The position numbers were made by a program, and so were the translations under genes. The notes under the pieces were generated by a model. That model worked only from the letters and a program-made list of their open reading frames with translations, was not told the DNA's origin and did not search any database. A DNA stretch of 64,000 nt from Candidatus Tritonobacter lacicola. GTDB taxonomy: Bacteria > Auribacterota > Tritonobacteria > Tritonobacterales > Tritonobacteraceae. Each line of letters starts with the position of its first letter. Within the stretch, counting starts at the first letter, position 1. Positions 8,308 to 15,824 of the stretch are shown one piece after another. The stretch is from the NCBI GenBank assembly GCA_030765135.1, contig JAVCDC010000101.1, positions 1 through 64,000 of the forward strand. The letters run 5' to 3'.

Positions 8308-8522
8308 GAAAAGAATACGACTTCTCGAAACTCAAGGGCAGGAAGAACCCCTATGCCAAGCATCTCAAGAAACAAGTCACAATCCGCATGGGTGTTGACA
8401 TTATTGACTACTTTAAAGCCATGGCAGAGCAGACAGGTATACCCTATCAAAACCTGATCAACCTGTATCTGCGTGACTGCGTACAACACCACCGCGAGTT
8501 ATCCCTAAAGTGGGTTTCCTGA
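8304..8522 (+). CDS. brnA: BrnA-family antitoxin (ribbon-helix-helix)
   Basis: 72-aa antitoxin starting MRKEYDFSKLKGRKNPYAK, a typical BrnA opening, followed by the ribbon-helix-helix DNA-binding segment KQVTIRMGVDIIDYFKAMAEQTGIPYQNLINLYL. It should bind and neutralise BrnT and repress the shared promoter. It overlaps brnT by 4 bp. Repeat R2 copy b begins about 10 bp after its stop. Confidence 0.92.
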   Translation: MRKEYDFSKLKGRKNPYAKHLKKQVTIRMGVDIIDYFKAMAEQTGIPYQNLINLYLRDCVQHHRELSLKWVS

Positions 8523-8531
8523 ATAAGCTGC

Positions 8532-8590
8532 AGAACCCTTATAATTCCTCCAAGTGTCAATTAAGAAAAATAGGCAAAATCCTCCTTTCT
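8532..8590 (+). repeat. Dispersed repeat R2, copy b (truncated)
   Basis: AGAACCCTTATAATTCCTCC, AAGTGTCAATTAAG and AATAGGCAAAATCCTCC match the first 55 bp of R2; similarity stops at CTTTCTG, before the GTCGCGG part found in the other copies. Confidence 0.75.
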
Positions 8591-8644
8591 GTTAATTGTA
8601 TCTTCCAAAACGATGATACCGTATAGGTGTAGGGAGGAGGGGGC

Positions 8645-8710
8645 CTTAAACAGTATCAAGTCGCAGCAGCCGGCCGCCTCTGGCGGCGGCTGAGCGGCAA
8701 ACCGTTATAT
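8645..8710 (+). other. attC-like integron recombination site
   Basis: Left core CTTAAAC (8645-8651). AGCCGGCCGCC and GGCGGCGGCT form a stem with one extra G on the left, extended by GTCGCAGC against GCTGAGCGGC. Right core is GTTATAT (8704-8710). It separates the BrnTA unit from the Phd-RelE unit. Confidence 0.65.
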
Positions 8711-8798
8711 CATTTAGTGCAGATTCCCCGCTTGAGCTAGCTTCTCATATTTGCTAACTTATTAACAGGCATCGGAAATATTCGAGGAGGCAAAGTCA

Positions 8799-9005
8799 AT
8801 GAGTGCCATGCCGGAACTTTCGCCGCAGTTTGTTACTGATAAGAATGGGAAGAAAACTGCCGTAATCCTTTCCATTGAGGAATACAATGCTCTCGTTGAA
8901 GACCTGCGGGACCTTGCCTCAATTGTAGAGCGCCGGGAGGAATCTTCTATCTCTCACGAGCAGGTTGTGGCGGAGTTGAAGAAAGATGGCTACCTACAAG
9001 ATTGA
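8799..9005 (+). CDS. Phd/YefM-type antitoxin
   Basis: 68-aa antitoxin: SPQFVTDKNGKKTAVILSIEEYNALVEDLRDL is the Phd/YefM (prevent-host-death) core that binds DNA, and the C-terminal half with SISHEQVVAELKKDG would wrap the toxin. GAGGAGGCAAAGTCA precedes the ATG. It overlaps the toxin gene by 20 bp in another frame. The pair is enclosed by GTTATATCA (8704-8712) and TGATATAAT (9247-9255), nearly complementary cassette ends. Confidence 0.88.
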   Translation: MSAMPELSPQFVTDKNGKKTAVILSIEEYNALVEDLRDLASIVERREESSISHEQVVAELKKDGYLQD

Positions 9006-9249
9006 GTGGAAGCCTTCAGCTATAAAAGAACTCAGGAAGATCGATCGGCCCCTAATTCCTCGATTAACAAAAGCAGTTGAAGCTCTTTCCTCCAATCCTT
9101 TCCCTTCAGGTGCTCGCAAACTAAGAAGTGGCGAGCATTCCTACCGCATTCGTGTCGGAGACTATCGGGTTATTTACACCGTCTTTAGGCGTCAGTCCAC
9201 GATAACCATCTTTCGTGTGAGACATCGCAAAGAAGTATACAGAGCTTGA
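8986..9249 (+). CDS. RelE/ParE-family toxin
   Basis: 87-aa RelE-superfamily toxin: YKIEWKPSAIKELRKID at the N-terminus, then SSNPFPSGARKLRSGEHSYRIRVGDYRVIYTV and a C-terminal FRVRHRKEVYR. The RIRVGDYRVIY strand and the final basic RHRKEVYR are hallmarks of RelE-type ribosome-dependent mRNA interferases. It overlaps the antitoxin gene, so the two are translationally coupled. The TGA stop is also the start of the cassette-end sequence TGATATAAT. Confidence 0.92.
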   Translation: MATYKIEWKPSAIKELRKIDRPLIPRLTKAVEALSSNPFPSGARKLRSGEHSYRIRVGDYRVIYTVFRRQSTITIFRVRHRKEVYRA

Positions 9250-9563
9250 TATAATCCATCGCTGAAGCTCTAGGGTGTGATGAAAGTGGGGTCGGACCAG
9301 CGTAACTAATTGAAGGTAAAGAAGAAATGTATATTTAAAGGCCTGTGGAGGTTGCGGTCAATTTCATAGGCAAAAAGGGCCTTTTAAAGAAAGAGCCAGT
9401 TCCACCTCGTAGGTGGAACTGGTAAGTGATGGGAATAAGGGGATTGTGGCTTGAGTTGCCCTTCCCTGAATCCAGGCTGTCGTTGGGCTGCGCCCATGGA
9501 GCCTTTGTGCCGTTAAGCATGCGCATAGCCGCGGCACCCAATATTGATATACGATAGAGAGCC
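9250..9563. other. Spacer: cassette end and mixed repeats
   Basis: No gene seen. It contains GCGTAACTAATTGAAG (also near 14570), a CCACCTCGTAGGTGG hairpin followed by GGTAAGTG (a relative of repeat R3), GGGCTGCGCCC, and the core GTTAAGC at 9512-9518, a perfect GTTRRRY match that would open the methyltransferase unit. Confidence 0.55.
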
Positions 9564-10259
9564 ATGACATACCCTTGGTATTATAACGAAACGGTTACAC
9601 TCAACGTGGACTTCCATGATCCGAAAGAGGTCGAGGAATATGATGAGCGGATGGGTAAGCTCAGGAATGTGGCCGCAGAAGCGGAGGAGATAGCGGAGGA
9701 CCTTGCGCTCTCTCCGGATTCGACAGTATGGGAGATCGGAACCGGTACGGGGGAGTGCAGCCTTGCGCTTGCCTCCCGATGCAGGCGGATCTATGCAACG
9801 GATATCTCCAGGGCTATGCTTGCGTATGCCCGCAGGAAAAAGGAAGAGCGTCGGGTCAACAACGTAGTCTTTGAAGTCGGAGGATTTCTTTCCGGTTTTC
9901 AGCCGGAGTGCGGCGTCAACGGCATAGTCTCGCAGTTGGCCCTCCACCACCTTCCCGATTTTTGGAAGTCGATGGCATTTAAAGTAGTCTCGAAAAAGCT
10001 CCTCCCGAATGGTCGGTTTTACTTGAGAGACGTGATCTTTCCATCCGACATCGATAACTACGATTCTTTCTTCGCACAGGCGGTAGAAGGCATGAGGGCA
10101 AGAGCTGGGGATGAGATGGCCCGGAGGACGATCCAGCACATCAGGAAAGAATATTCAACATTGGACTGGATACTTGAGGGAATGATGGAGCGCAATGGGC
10201 TGAAGATTGTCAAGAAGGAGAGCGAAGGTTTCTTGACGGTCTATGTGTGTGAAAAATGA
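9564..10259 (+). CDS. Class I SAM-dependent methyltransferase
   Basis: 231-aa methyltransferase. Motif I VWEIGTGTGECSLALA near residue 54 binds SAM, followed by an acidic strand end ATDIS and the post-motif region VSQLALHHLPDF, typical of class I enzymes (Methyltransf_11/25 type). The N-terminal YYNETVTLNVDFHDPKEVEEYDERM resembles a small group of uncharacterised methyltransferases; the substrate is not predictable. A perfect integron core GTTAAGC lies 45 bp upstream; the expected complement after the stop was not found. Confidence 0.88.
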   Translation: MTYPWYYNETVTLNVDFHDPKEVEEYDERMGKLRNVAAEAEEIAEDLALSPDSTVWEIGTGTGECSLALASRCRRIYATDISRAMLAYARRKKEERRVNNVVFEVGGFLSGFQPECGVNGIVSQLALHHLPDFWKSMAFKVVSKKLLPNGRFYLRDVIFPSDIDNYDSFFAQAVEGMRARAGDEMARRTIQHIRKEYSTLDWILEGMMERNGLKIVKKESEGFLTVYVCEK

Positions 10260-10319
10260 ATGCCGCCCGTGGTTCTTCACCGGCGGAAATTCCGTCGGCT
10301 CGCTCGCCGATTAAAATAA

Positions 10320-10500
10320 TGACTTGCCAATATCAAGGCCTACGACGAGGCGAAGGCCTCTCCCTCTGAACCCGTGCCTTTTGAGGACGCAGTAAAAGAG
10401 ATCCGTGAAGGCAAGATCTCCTGAAATATACACTCCTCATCGAAAAATCCGCCCAGCGCTCCCTTAATAAAATCCCCCTACCTCATCAAACCCGCTTTAT
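10320..10500 (+). pseudogene. Remnant of a type II TA module (antitoxin tail plus RelE start)
   Basis: One frame reads AYDEAKASPSEPVPFEDAV then KEIREGKIS and a stop, like the C-terminus of a small RelB/Phd-type antitoxin. Overlapping its stop, another frame reads KYTLLIEKSAQRSLNKIP, the usual first strand and helix of a RelE toxin, then loses similarity. I read this as a broken toxin-antitoxin pair; it was probably once cassette cargo, since an attC-like site follows at 10624. Confidence 0.55.
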
Positions 10501-10523
10501 TTGGACCAAGCAATATCGAATAC

Positions 10524-10616
10524 ATGCTTGGCCCTCACGCTCTGGACTACGATTGGTTAGTGCTGGAGCTGGATGCGAGCAAGATCGTTACCCGACACTG
10601 GATCGACCATGACTGA
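10524..10616 (+). CDS. Short ORF, doubtful
   Basis: 30-residue frame MLGPHALDYDWLVLELDASK followed by IVTRHWIDHD, with balanced composition that looks like the C-terminus of a real protein. There is no ribosome binding site. It is most likely the tail of a decayed gene whose start is gone, ending just before the attC-like site at 10624. Confidence 0.25.
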   Translation: MLGPHALDYDWLVLELDASKIVTRHWIDHD

Positions 10617-10623
10617 GAACAGC

Positions 10624-10686
10624 ACCGAACCACGGGTTTCACTTGACCGTCGCTAATGCGCCGGCAAGTGAACCCGGACGTTCGGG
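10624..10686 (+). other. attC-like integron recombination site
   Basis: Clear attC architecture in 63 bp: left core ACCGAAC (10624-10630), right core GTTCGGG (10680-10686), with CCGAAC and GTTCGG complementary. CGGGTTTCACTTG pairs with CAAGTGAACCCG leaving one extra T on the left arm, then CCG/CGG and CGC/GCG close toward a short loop. It opens the HicAB unit. Confidence 0.82.
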
Positions 10687-10745
10687 CCAGAAAATATGAT
10701 GGTTATTCTGCTGGCATCGATGTATTGATATGCTATCCTTTATTT

Positions 10746-11000
10746 ATGGATAAATATGAAAAATTGCATCGGTTTATCCTGTTACGTCAATCGGACGCGA
10801 ACATTCCTTTCTCGGAACTCTGTCAGTTGATGAAACGTCTTGGATTTAGAGAGAGAATCAAGGGAGACCATCACATATTCACGAAAGCTGGAATTGAGGA
10901 GATTCTAAATCTTCAGCCCAAGGGGACGAAAGCAAAGTCTTACCAAGTCAAGCAGGTTCGGAATGTGATCCTGCGTTACGGACTTACATTAGGAGAGTGA
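10746..11000 (+). CDS. HicA-like toxin
   Basis: 84-aa protein if started at ATG 10746; the frame is open to 10656 but the extension overlaps the attC-like site. LCQLMKRLGFRERIKGDHHIFTKAG carries the GDHHIF motif with the catalytic His of HicA mRNA interferases, and NLQPKGTKAKSYQVKQVRNVIL matches the double-stranded-RNA-binding-like fold's end. It overlaps hicB by 4 bp, toxin first, as in canonical hicAB. Confidence 0.85.
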   Translation: MDKYEKLHRFILLRQSDANIPFSELCQLMKRLGFRERIKGDHHIFTKAGIEEILNLQPKGTKAKSYQVKQVRNVILRYGLTLGE

Positions 11001-11215
11001 AGATGGATAGAAAGTACGAAATTATCATTTTCTGGAGCAAAGAAGACGATGCCTTCCTGGCAGAGGTACCAGAACTGCCCGGTTGTATGGCTGATGGCAA
11101 GACCTATCAAGAAGCTCTTGCGAATGCAGAAAAGATTATCGAAGAGTGGATCGAGATAGCAAAAGAAGAAGAAAGGTCAATTCCTCAGCCCAAAGGTCGC
11201 CTTATATATGCGTAA
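10997..11215 (+). CDS. HicB-like antitoxin
   Basis: 72-aa HicB-family antitoxin: YEIIIFWSKEDDAFLAEVPE then LPGCMADGKTYQEALANAEK is the partial RNase-H-like fold typical of HicB. This is the short form without a C-terminal DNA-binding domain. It should bind and block the HicA product. GCTTAAC and repeat R2 copy c follow 14 bp after the stop. Confidence 0.92.
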   Translation: MKMDRKYEIIIFWSKEDDAFLAEVPELPGCMADGKTYQEALANAEKIIEEWIEIAKEEERSIPQPKGRLIYA

Positions 11216-11228
11216 CTTCTCAAGAACT

Positions 11229-11330
11229 GGCTTAACACTTATAAAGCCTCCAAGTGTCAATAAAGAAAAACAGGCAAAGCTCACCTTGTCGCGGAAAAAC
11301 AATATTTCCCACGTTATTGATTCCACGACG
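11229..11330 (+). repeat. Dispersed repeat R2, copy c
   Basis: Starts with the perfect RYYYAAC core GCTTAAC, then ACTTATAAAGCCTCC and TGTCAATAAAG, and ends TTTCCCACGTTATTGATTCC. It is full-length, matching 16477-16573 through the GTTATTGATTCCAC end. Confidence 0.8.
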
Positions 11331-11595
11331 ACACCGGAAAAGCAAAGAATGTCCTGACTTGATTTCTCAAACGTAGCTGGCTGCAACCATGTTCCACCTA
11401 CGAGGTGGCCCAGGGTAAGTGCTTGGAACTTAGATCATTAGAATTCTACAACTTGCACAGGCCCGGGGAAACGGGGAACGGGTCCCACCGAAAAAAACCC
11501 GGGATCGGCGAACAATAATTTTACGGAAACGTACTCCATACAGGAATACTATCACGGGGTGAGAAGCTGCTCCGTACCACTGGGAGGAAACGCGC
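11331..11595. other. Spacer with repeat R3 copy a
   Basis: No gene seen. R3 copy a (about 11391-11475): CCACCTACGAGGTGG hairpin, CCAGGGTAAGTGCTTGGAAC, TTAGATCATTAGAATTC, ACAACTT and CCCGGGGAAACGGG. Related copies lie at 14604-14645 and 15569-15635, and a head fragment near 56219. Confidence 0.65.
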
Positions 11596-14526
11596 ATGAA
11601 GATACTGCAATCGTTTGCACAAGAGGGGATTTACCACTGTAAATTGTACATCTCTATCTTTCTGAGTCTCCTCGTCATTATCTCCTTGCACTCGCCGGAT
11701 GCCGCATTCGCGGAGGAAGAAGCGGACGAAGGAGGCTCGGCCTCGCTGGTCATCACGGTCAGCGATGAAGACGGCGCACCAATCGAGGGCGCGAAAATAA
11801 CGCTCTATTCATTCAAGAAGACGATGGACCATACGGGATGCTGGACAGGAAGCTCCAGTGGGGAGGACAAAGGACCCACGCCCGCCGATGGCTCGGTCAC
11901 AATCGAGGGTCTGAAACCCGGCACGTATGTGCTTAAAGTCCAGGCGGATGGCTACATTCCGGGCAAGCTGACGGACATTGTTCTTATCGATGGTGATGAA
12001 AAACAGGTTGAGATAAGTCTCCCACAGGGAGAGCAACCGATCTCCGGGCAGGTAGTTGACGAGGAGGGACAGCCGATTCCGGACACCTTCGTAAGCTTTT
12101 ATATCTCCAAGAAGGGCTTCTTCTTTCGAGATTACATCTACAAGCACGATTCCGACAAAGAGGGAAGGTTCCAGTGCGACGGGCTTGAGGCGGGAGTGTA
12201 CAACATCGACTTCCGTAAAGAGGGATTCTTGAAGAAAGAGCTGCAGAAAATCCCTGCCGGCACGACCGATCTCAAGGTGGTCCTGGAGAGAGGATGTGCG
12301 CTCTCCGGCGCCATCCTTACCACCGAGGGTACCGTCCCCGGCGAGCGGGTCAGAATACGGATCAAGAGAGCACGGAGAAGCGGCAGCAAGAACGTCGAGC
12401 TCGACGAAAGCGGCCGCTATCGACTGGAAGCGGTGGAGCCTGGAAAGATCAGTCTCTCGGCCGAGACCGAGTCCCTTACCTCGACGAAGGTTAAGAAAGT
12501 CAAATTGAAAATCGGCCAGGAGCTCGAGGGAATTGATTTCGTTCTCTATCCGGGTTTATCGATCTCGGGAAGGGTGTCTTCCTCAGCCGACGGTGCCCCC
12601 CTCGCGGGCGTATCCGTTTCCGCAAAAGACAAAAAAAAGAACATATGGAGACATGATAAAACCGGTGACGACGGTGAATACTCTATTTCACGGCTCTACC
12701 CGGGGCTCTACACCGTCGTCCCGAATGTTGGCTCGGGGAGGGACAGGAGCAAAATAGAACAGAAAGTCGAGCTCGAACCCGGAGAGGGCAAACGGGATGT
12801 CGATTTTACCGTCGAGCTTCCGCCCAAAATAACAATAAGCGGCAGAGTGGTCACGGAAAGCGGCTCCCCTGCCCCGCGTGCCCGGATCGATGTTATCACG
12901 TTCAGAAAAAAAGATGATGAACGCGGGAGGCAGCCCTCCATGTTTCCCCTTACCCACTCAGATGATGACGGCGAGTTCGCCTTCCAGATAAACCGATTCC
13001 CCAAGGTCATCGTGCTGGCCAGGGACGAGGACCACGCGTGGTCCCAGGGCCAGCCCATACTTACCGAAGACCATACGGCAGAGTACGAGGTTACGATCAC
13101 GCTGGAAAGAGGCATGGCGATCGCCGGCGTGGTAAAGGACCAGCTCCTGCAGCCCCTCAAAGGCGCGACCATTTCTCTCTTCAGCGGAAGAAGGACCTTC
13201 GAGAGGAATAAAATCTGGCGGCCGATAGCGGAAGCGTCCACGGACGAAGAGGGCGGTTACCAGCTCGAACATGTTTCTCTCGGGCAAAACACGCTCGTGG
13301 CTTCCATGGAAGGATTTTCCCGGGAATCCCAGTTCATAGCCTGCGGCCCCGGCTCGCCGGAACACGGCTATGATTTTGTCTTGAATCCCGGCGCAAAGAT
13401 ATACGGTTACGTCAAAGACGAGCGCGGACGGCCCGTGGCGAAAGCACGGGTCCACTGTACCGGGGAGACCGCGCCGGGTTATGCGATATGGAAAAGCCGC
13501 CTCAAAACGGACACGACAGGCTACTTTGAATACGGAAATCTGGCGCAGGGGTCGTATAAATTATGGGTGCGCCACCCCGATTTCTGCGACGTTCGTAAGA
13601 AGAATGTATATCCGGATGACAAACCCCTCCCCATAACTCTGAAAAAGGGGCAGAAGCTGTCGGGCAGGGTTCTCTCCGCCGACACGAATGAACCGGTCAA
13701 GGATTACGAGATCAGGATGGAGAAGAAAGCAAGCCCGGGAGAGTGGAAGCGGGTTTCCTTCCCCCGCCCCCTGGTTAGCTATGAAGCCGGGGGCGAGTTC
13801 GTAGTTGAGCACCTAGAAGAGGGAAAATACAAAGTCGCCGTTGAGGCTGACGGTTACGCCTCGGCGAAAGCAGGCCCCCTGACCATCCCCCCCAAGAAGA
13901 AATTCAAACCGCTCGTCATCGCCCTGAAGAAAGGCTATACCGTGGGCGGAACGGTCCGCGCGAAAGATACCGGCAAACCGGTCGAAAGGGTGAAGGTTTA
14001 TGTCCTGGACCCCGAACAACCGCCCCAGAATCTCGAGGATCGAATTCTGGGGTACGATTGGACGAGCAGCGTGGGAAAGTTCAGAGTCAGCGGTCTCGGG
14101 AAAGGTGACTGGTCGCTGCTCACCAACAAGCGGGGTTACTCCCACTATCAAATGGAGCATCTGCCGCCGGGCGACAACCCCTCCGCCCAGGCACTGGAAA
14201 TCAACCTCGAAACCGATCCGGATGAGCTCTCCCCCGATGAATGGCGCATGAGTGGGTTGGGCTTCTCCATGGAGCCGGACAAGGAAGACAAGAAGGTTCT
14301 CATTAAGAAGGTCTACGAGGGCAGCGCTGTGCAGCAGGGCGGTCTCAGGCCGGGAGACCACCTCGTCGCGATCAACGGCGAGGATGTCATCGCCCCTTTG
14401 CATGCTATTTATATACTGCGCTCTCCGGGATATGAGGTAACGCTGAAAGTCACGAGGGAGGGAGAAGAAAGCCCCCTCGAGATGAAAATCGAAAAAGGGA
14501 AAGGCTACGACCCGCTCCTCTGGTAA
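11596..14526 (+). CDS. Large secreted protein of repeated carboxypeptidase-regulatory-like domains with C-terminal PDZ
   Basis: 976-aa secreted protein. A hydrophobic signal segment (residues 17-40, ending AAFA) is followed by about nine tandem Ig-like units of roughly 90 aa of the CarboxypepD_reg type. Each has a phrase like ISGRVVDEEGQPI, a DDDGEYSI-type turn and GLYTV or GKYKV. A PDZ domain fills residues 885-970, with AVQQGGLRPGDHLVAINGED. The architecture suggests a periplasmic or surface scaffold that binds peptides or C-termini through PDZ. GGGAGGAAACGCGC precedes the ATG. Codon use matches the GC-rich core genes, so although it lies inside the cassette region it may be a resident gene. 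Confidence 0.8.
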   Translation: MKILQSFAQEGIYHCKLYISIFLSLLVIISLHSPDAAFAEEEADEGGSASLVITVSDEDGAPIEGAKITLYSFKKTMDHTGCWTGSSSGEDKGPTPADGSVTIEGLKPGTYVLKVQADGYIPGKLTDIVLIDGDEKQVEISLPQGEQPISGQVVDEEGQPIPDTFVSFYISKKGFFFRDYIYKHDSDKEGRFQCDGLEAGVYNIDFRKEGFLKKELQKIPAGTTDLKVVLERGCALSGAILTTEGTVPGERVRIRIKRARRSGSKNVELDESGRYRLEAVEPGKISLSAETESLTSTKVKKVKLKIGQELEGIDFVLYPGLSISGRVSSSADGAPLAGVSVSAKDKKKNIWRHDKTGDDGEYSISRLYPGLYTVVPNVGSGRDRSKIEQKVELEPGEGKRDVDFTVELPPKITISGRVVTESGSPAPRARIDVITFRKKDDERGRQPSMFPLTHSDDDGEFAFQINRFPKVIVLARDEDHAWSQGQPILTEDHTAEYEVTITLERGMAIAGVVKDQLLQPLKGATISLFSGRRTFERNKIWRPIAEASTDEEGGYQLEHVSLGQNTLVASMEGFSRESQFIACGPGSPEHGYDFVLNPGAKIYGYVKDERGRPVAKARVHCTGETAPGYAIWKSRLKTDTTGYFEYGNLAQGSYKLWVRHPDFCDVRKKNVYPDDKPLPITLKKGQKLSGRVLSADTNEPVKDYEIRMEKKASPGEWKRVSFPRPLVSYEAGGEFVVEHLEEGKYKVAVEADGYASAKAGPLTIPPKKKFKPLVIALKKGYTVGGTVRAKDTGKPVERVKVYVLDPEQPPQNLEDRILGYDWTSSVGKFRVSGLGKGDWSLLTNKRGYSHYQMEHLPPGDNPSAQALEINLETDPDELSPDEWRMSGLGFSMEPDKEDKKVLIKKVYEGSAVQQGGLRPGDHLVAINGEDVIAPLHAIYILRSPGYEVTLKVTREGEESPLEMKIEKGKGYDPLLW

Positions 14527-14603
14527 GCGCTCTATCGATCACCCGCGAGGAAGGCAGGTAATCAGGGTTGTACCTACGTAACTAATTGAAGATGAAAAAA
14601 GTT

Positions 14604-14645
14604 TAGAATTCAACAACTTCGCAGGTCCGGCCCGGGGAACCGAGG
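14604..14645 (+). repeat. Dispersed repeat R3, copy b (partial)
   Basis: TTAGAATTCAACAACTTCGC then AGGTCCGGCCCGGGGAA matches the second half of R3. It is preceded by TACGTAACTAATTGAAG, also found near 9300. Confidence 0.65.
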
Positions 14646-14725
14646 AACCGGGAGACGAGATAGAGGGCGGCGCTCCTGGTAAGCGCCCCCCGCACATACA
14701 AAAACAGCTAAAAAGGAGGTATGCA

Positions 14726-14821
14726 ATGGGAGACAAAGGCAAGAAGGATAAGGACAAACGCCAGAAGCAAAAGTCAAAAAAGCATGAACAAAAAGCAAAA
14801 AGGAAAGGAAATAAGTTCTAA
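14726..14821 (+). CDS. Very small lysine-rich basic protein
   Basis: 31 residues beginning MGDKGKKDKDKRQKQKSKK; nearly half are Lys or Arg, with no hydrophobic core. AAAAGGAGGT ends about 6 nt before the ATG, a strong ribosome binding site, which argues that this tiny frame is translated. Short MGDKG-type Lys-rich proteins are, from memory, annotated in many genomes without known function. An RNA- or ribosome-associated role is possible from charge alone. An attC-like site follows at 14849. Confidence 0.65.
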   Translation: MGDKGKKDKDKRQKQKSKKHEQKAKRKGNKF

Positions 14822-14848
14822 GTATTGTATTTAACCACAGGCTAAAAA

Positions 14849-14956
14849 GCTTAACCAGATGTTGCAACTTACCCCGAAAGCGTTCGAGCGGAAACCCTGA
14901 TCGAAGGTCGGGGCTTCGCCCCCTTGGTTGGGGTTCCGCTCAACTCGCCGTTAGAT
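14849..14956 (+). other. attC-like integron recombination site
   Basis: Left core GCTTAAC (14849-14855, perfect RYYYAAC) and right core GTTAGAT (14950-14956, perfect GTTRRRY). GAGCGGAAACCC pairs with GGGTTCCGCTC with one unpaired A on the left, enclosing GGGGCTTCGCCCC. The right end CTCAACTCGCCGTTAG is shared with the site ending at 15768. Confidence 0.75.
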
Positions 14957-15014
14957 GACGTAGTATTAAAATTCTATTGTATATACATTTGTCTTACGCT
15001 ATAATAAGGCTATA

Positions 15015-15275
15015 ATGAAAGAAATAAAATGGAGTTTGCTTAAAAGTGAGCGGTTAAAAAGAACAAGGGGTGTGTCCTTTGAAGATATCATTAGGGGAAA
15101 GTTGATTGGCGTTAAAAAGCATCCCTCGAAAAAGAATCAGTATATTATGTTATTTGAGTACAAAAGGTACATTTGGGTGGTCCCATACGTTTTCGAGAAG
15201 GACTATATTTTTCTAAAGACATTATTCCCGAGCAGGAAATATACAAAGGAGTATCTGAAGAGGAGGAAAAGATGA
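15015..15275 (+). CDS. BrnT/RelE-like toxin of a TA pair
   Basis: 86-aa protein with the layout of small BrnT-like toxins: WSLLKSERLKRTRGVSFEDI, then a turn with HPSKKNQYIMLFEYKRYIWV, VPYVFEKDYIFLKTLFPSRK and a basic C-terminus. The SRKYTKEYLKRR end resembles related toxin families. It overlaps the following ribbon-helix-helix gene by ATGA, supporting a type II module. Sequence is notably AT-rich. The pair lies between GTTAGATGACG (14950) and complementary ATCATCTAA or TATCTAA sequences downstream. Confidence 0.72.
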   Translation: MKEIKWSLLKSERLKRTRGVSFEDIIRGKLIGVKKHPSKKNQYIMLFEYKRYIWVVPYVFEKDYIFLKTLFPSRKYTKEYLKRRKR

Positions 15276-15523
15276 GCAGAAATATTAAATTAACAAAGCA
15301 GGAGAAAGAGATAGAGAAAGTATTGTTAAGCGGAGAATTCGTCGACGTTGACAAAAAGGAGCTAGAAGAGATTTCCAAGGTAATAGCCAGGCGAAAGAAA
15401 GATGCTGTGTTGAATATTCGCGTGAATAGTCAGGACTTAGAGAGCATTAAACGCAAGGCGAAGAAACTTGGAATAAAATACCAGACCTTTATATCTGAAC
15501 TCCTTCATAAGGTGGCACTTTAA
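15272..15523 (+). CDS. Ribbon-helix-helix (CopG-like) antitoxin
   Basis: 83-aa antitoxin. The C-terminal half, AVLNIRVNSQDLESIKRKAKK then LGIKYQTFISELLHKV, is a ribbon-helix-helix DNA-binding segment of the type often paired with BrnT-like toxins. The N-terminal half (SRNIKLTKQEKEIEKVLLSG) would contact the toxin. ATG 15272 has AGGAGG immediately upstream and overlaps the toxin stop. It should autoregulate the pair. Confidence 0.8.
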   Translation: MSRNIKLTKQEKEIEKVLLSGEFVDVDKKELEEISKVIARRKKDAVLNIRVNSQDLESIKRKAKKLGIKYQTFISELLHKVAL

Positions 15524-15824
15524 TAATTAATGTATCATCTAATATTTCTAATGAAAGTTAGTATTTGTGCCCAGGGTAAATACTGGAACTTAGATCATTA
15601 GGATTCAACAACTTCGCAGGTCCGACCCGGGGAAACGGGATGGAGGCACAGGGAAGGATACAGTATTATCTAAGTAAACAAGCGCTGAGCGACCATCCAA
15701 TAAAAACAAGGTGAAGACTCTCCATCTTTCACCCCAAGTTGTGGGTTCCGCTCAACTCGCCGTTAGGCTGCGCAAGAACGATACGGCATCCGAAGATATT
15801 CACATATCAATCTGGAGGTGAAGT
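15524..15824. other. Spacer: R3 copy c and attC-like site
   Basis: No gene. Holds ATCTAAT (15537-15543), R3 copy c (15569-15635) and the attC-like site described separately. A short leader follows before the CAT-like gene, with TGGAGGTGA just ahead of its ATG. Confidence 0.65.
15668..15768 (+). other. attC-like integron recombination site
   Basis: ATCTAAG (15668-15674) nearly complements the opening core GTTAGATGACG of its cassette at 14950. GCTGAGCGACC faces GGGTTCCGCTCAAC, and GGTGAAGA...TCTTTCACC forms the apical hairpin. Right core GTTAGGC (15762-15768) is a perfect GTTRRRY and begins the next cassette. Confidence 0.68.
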
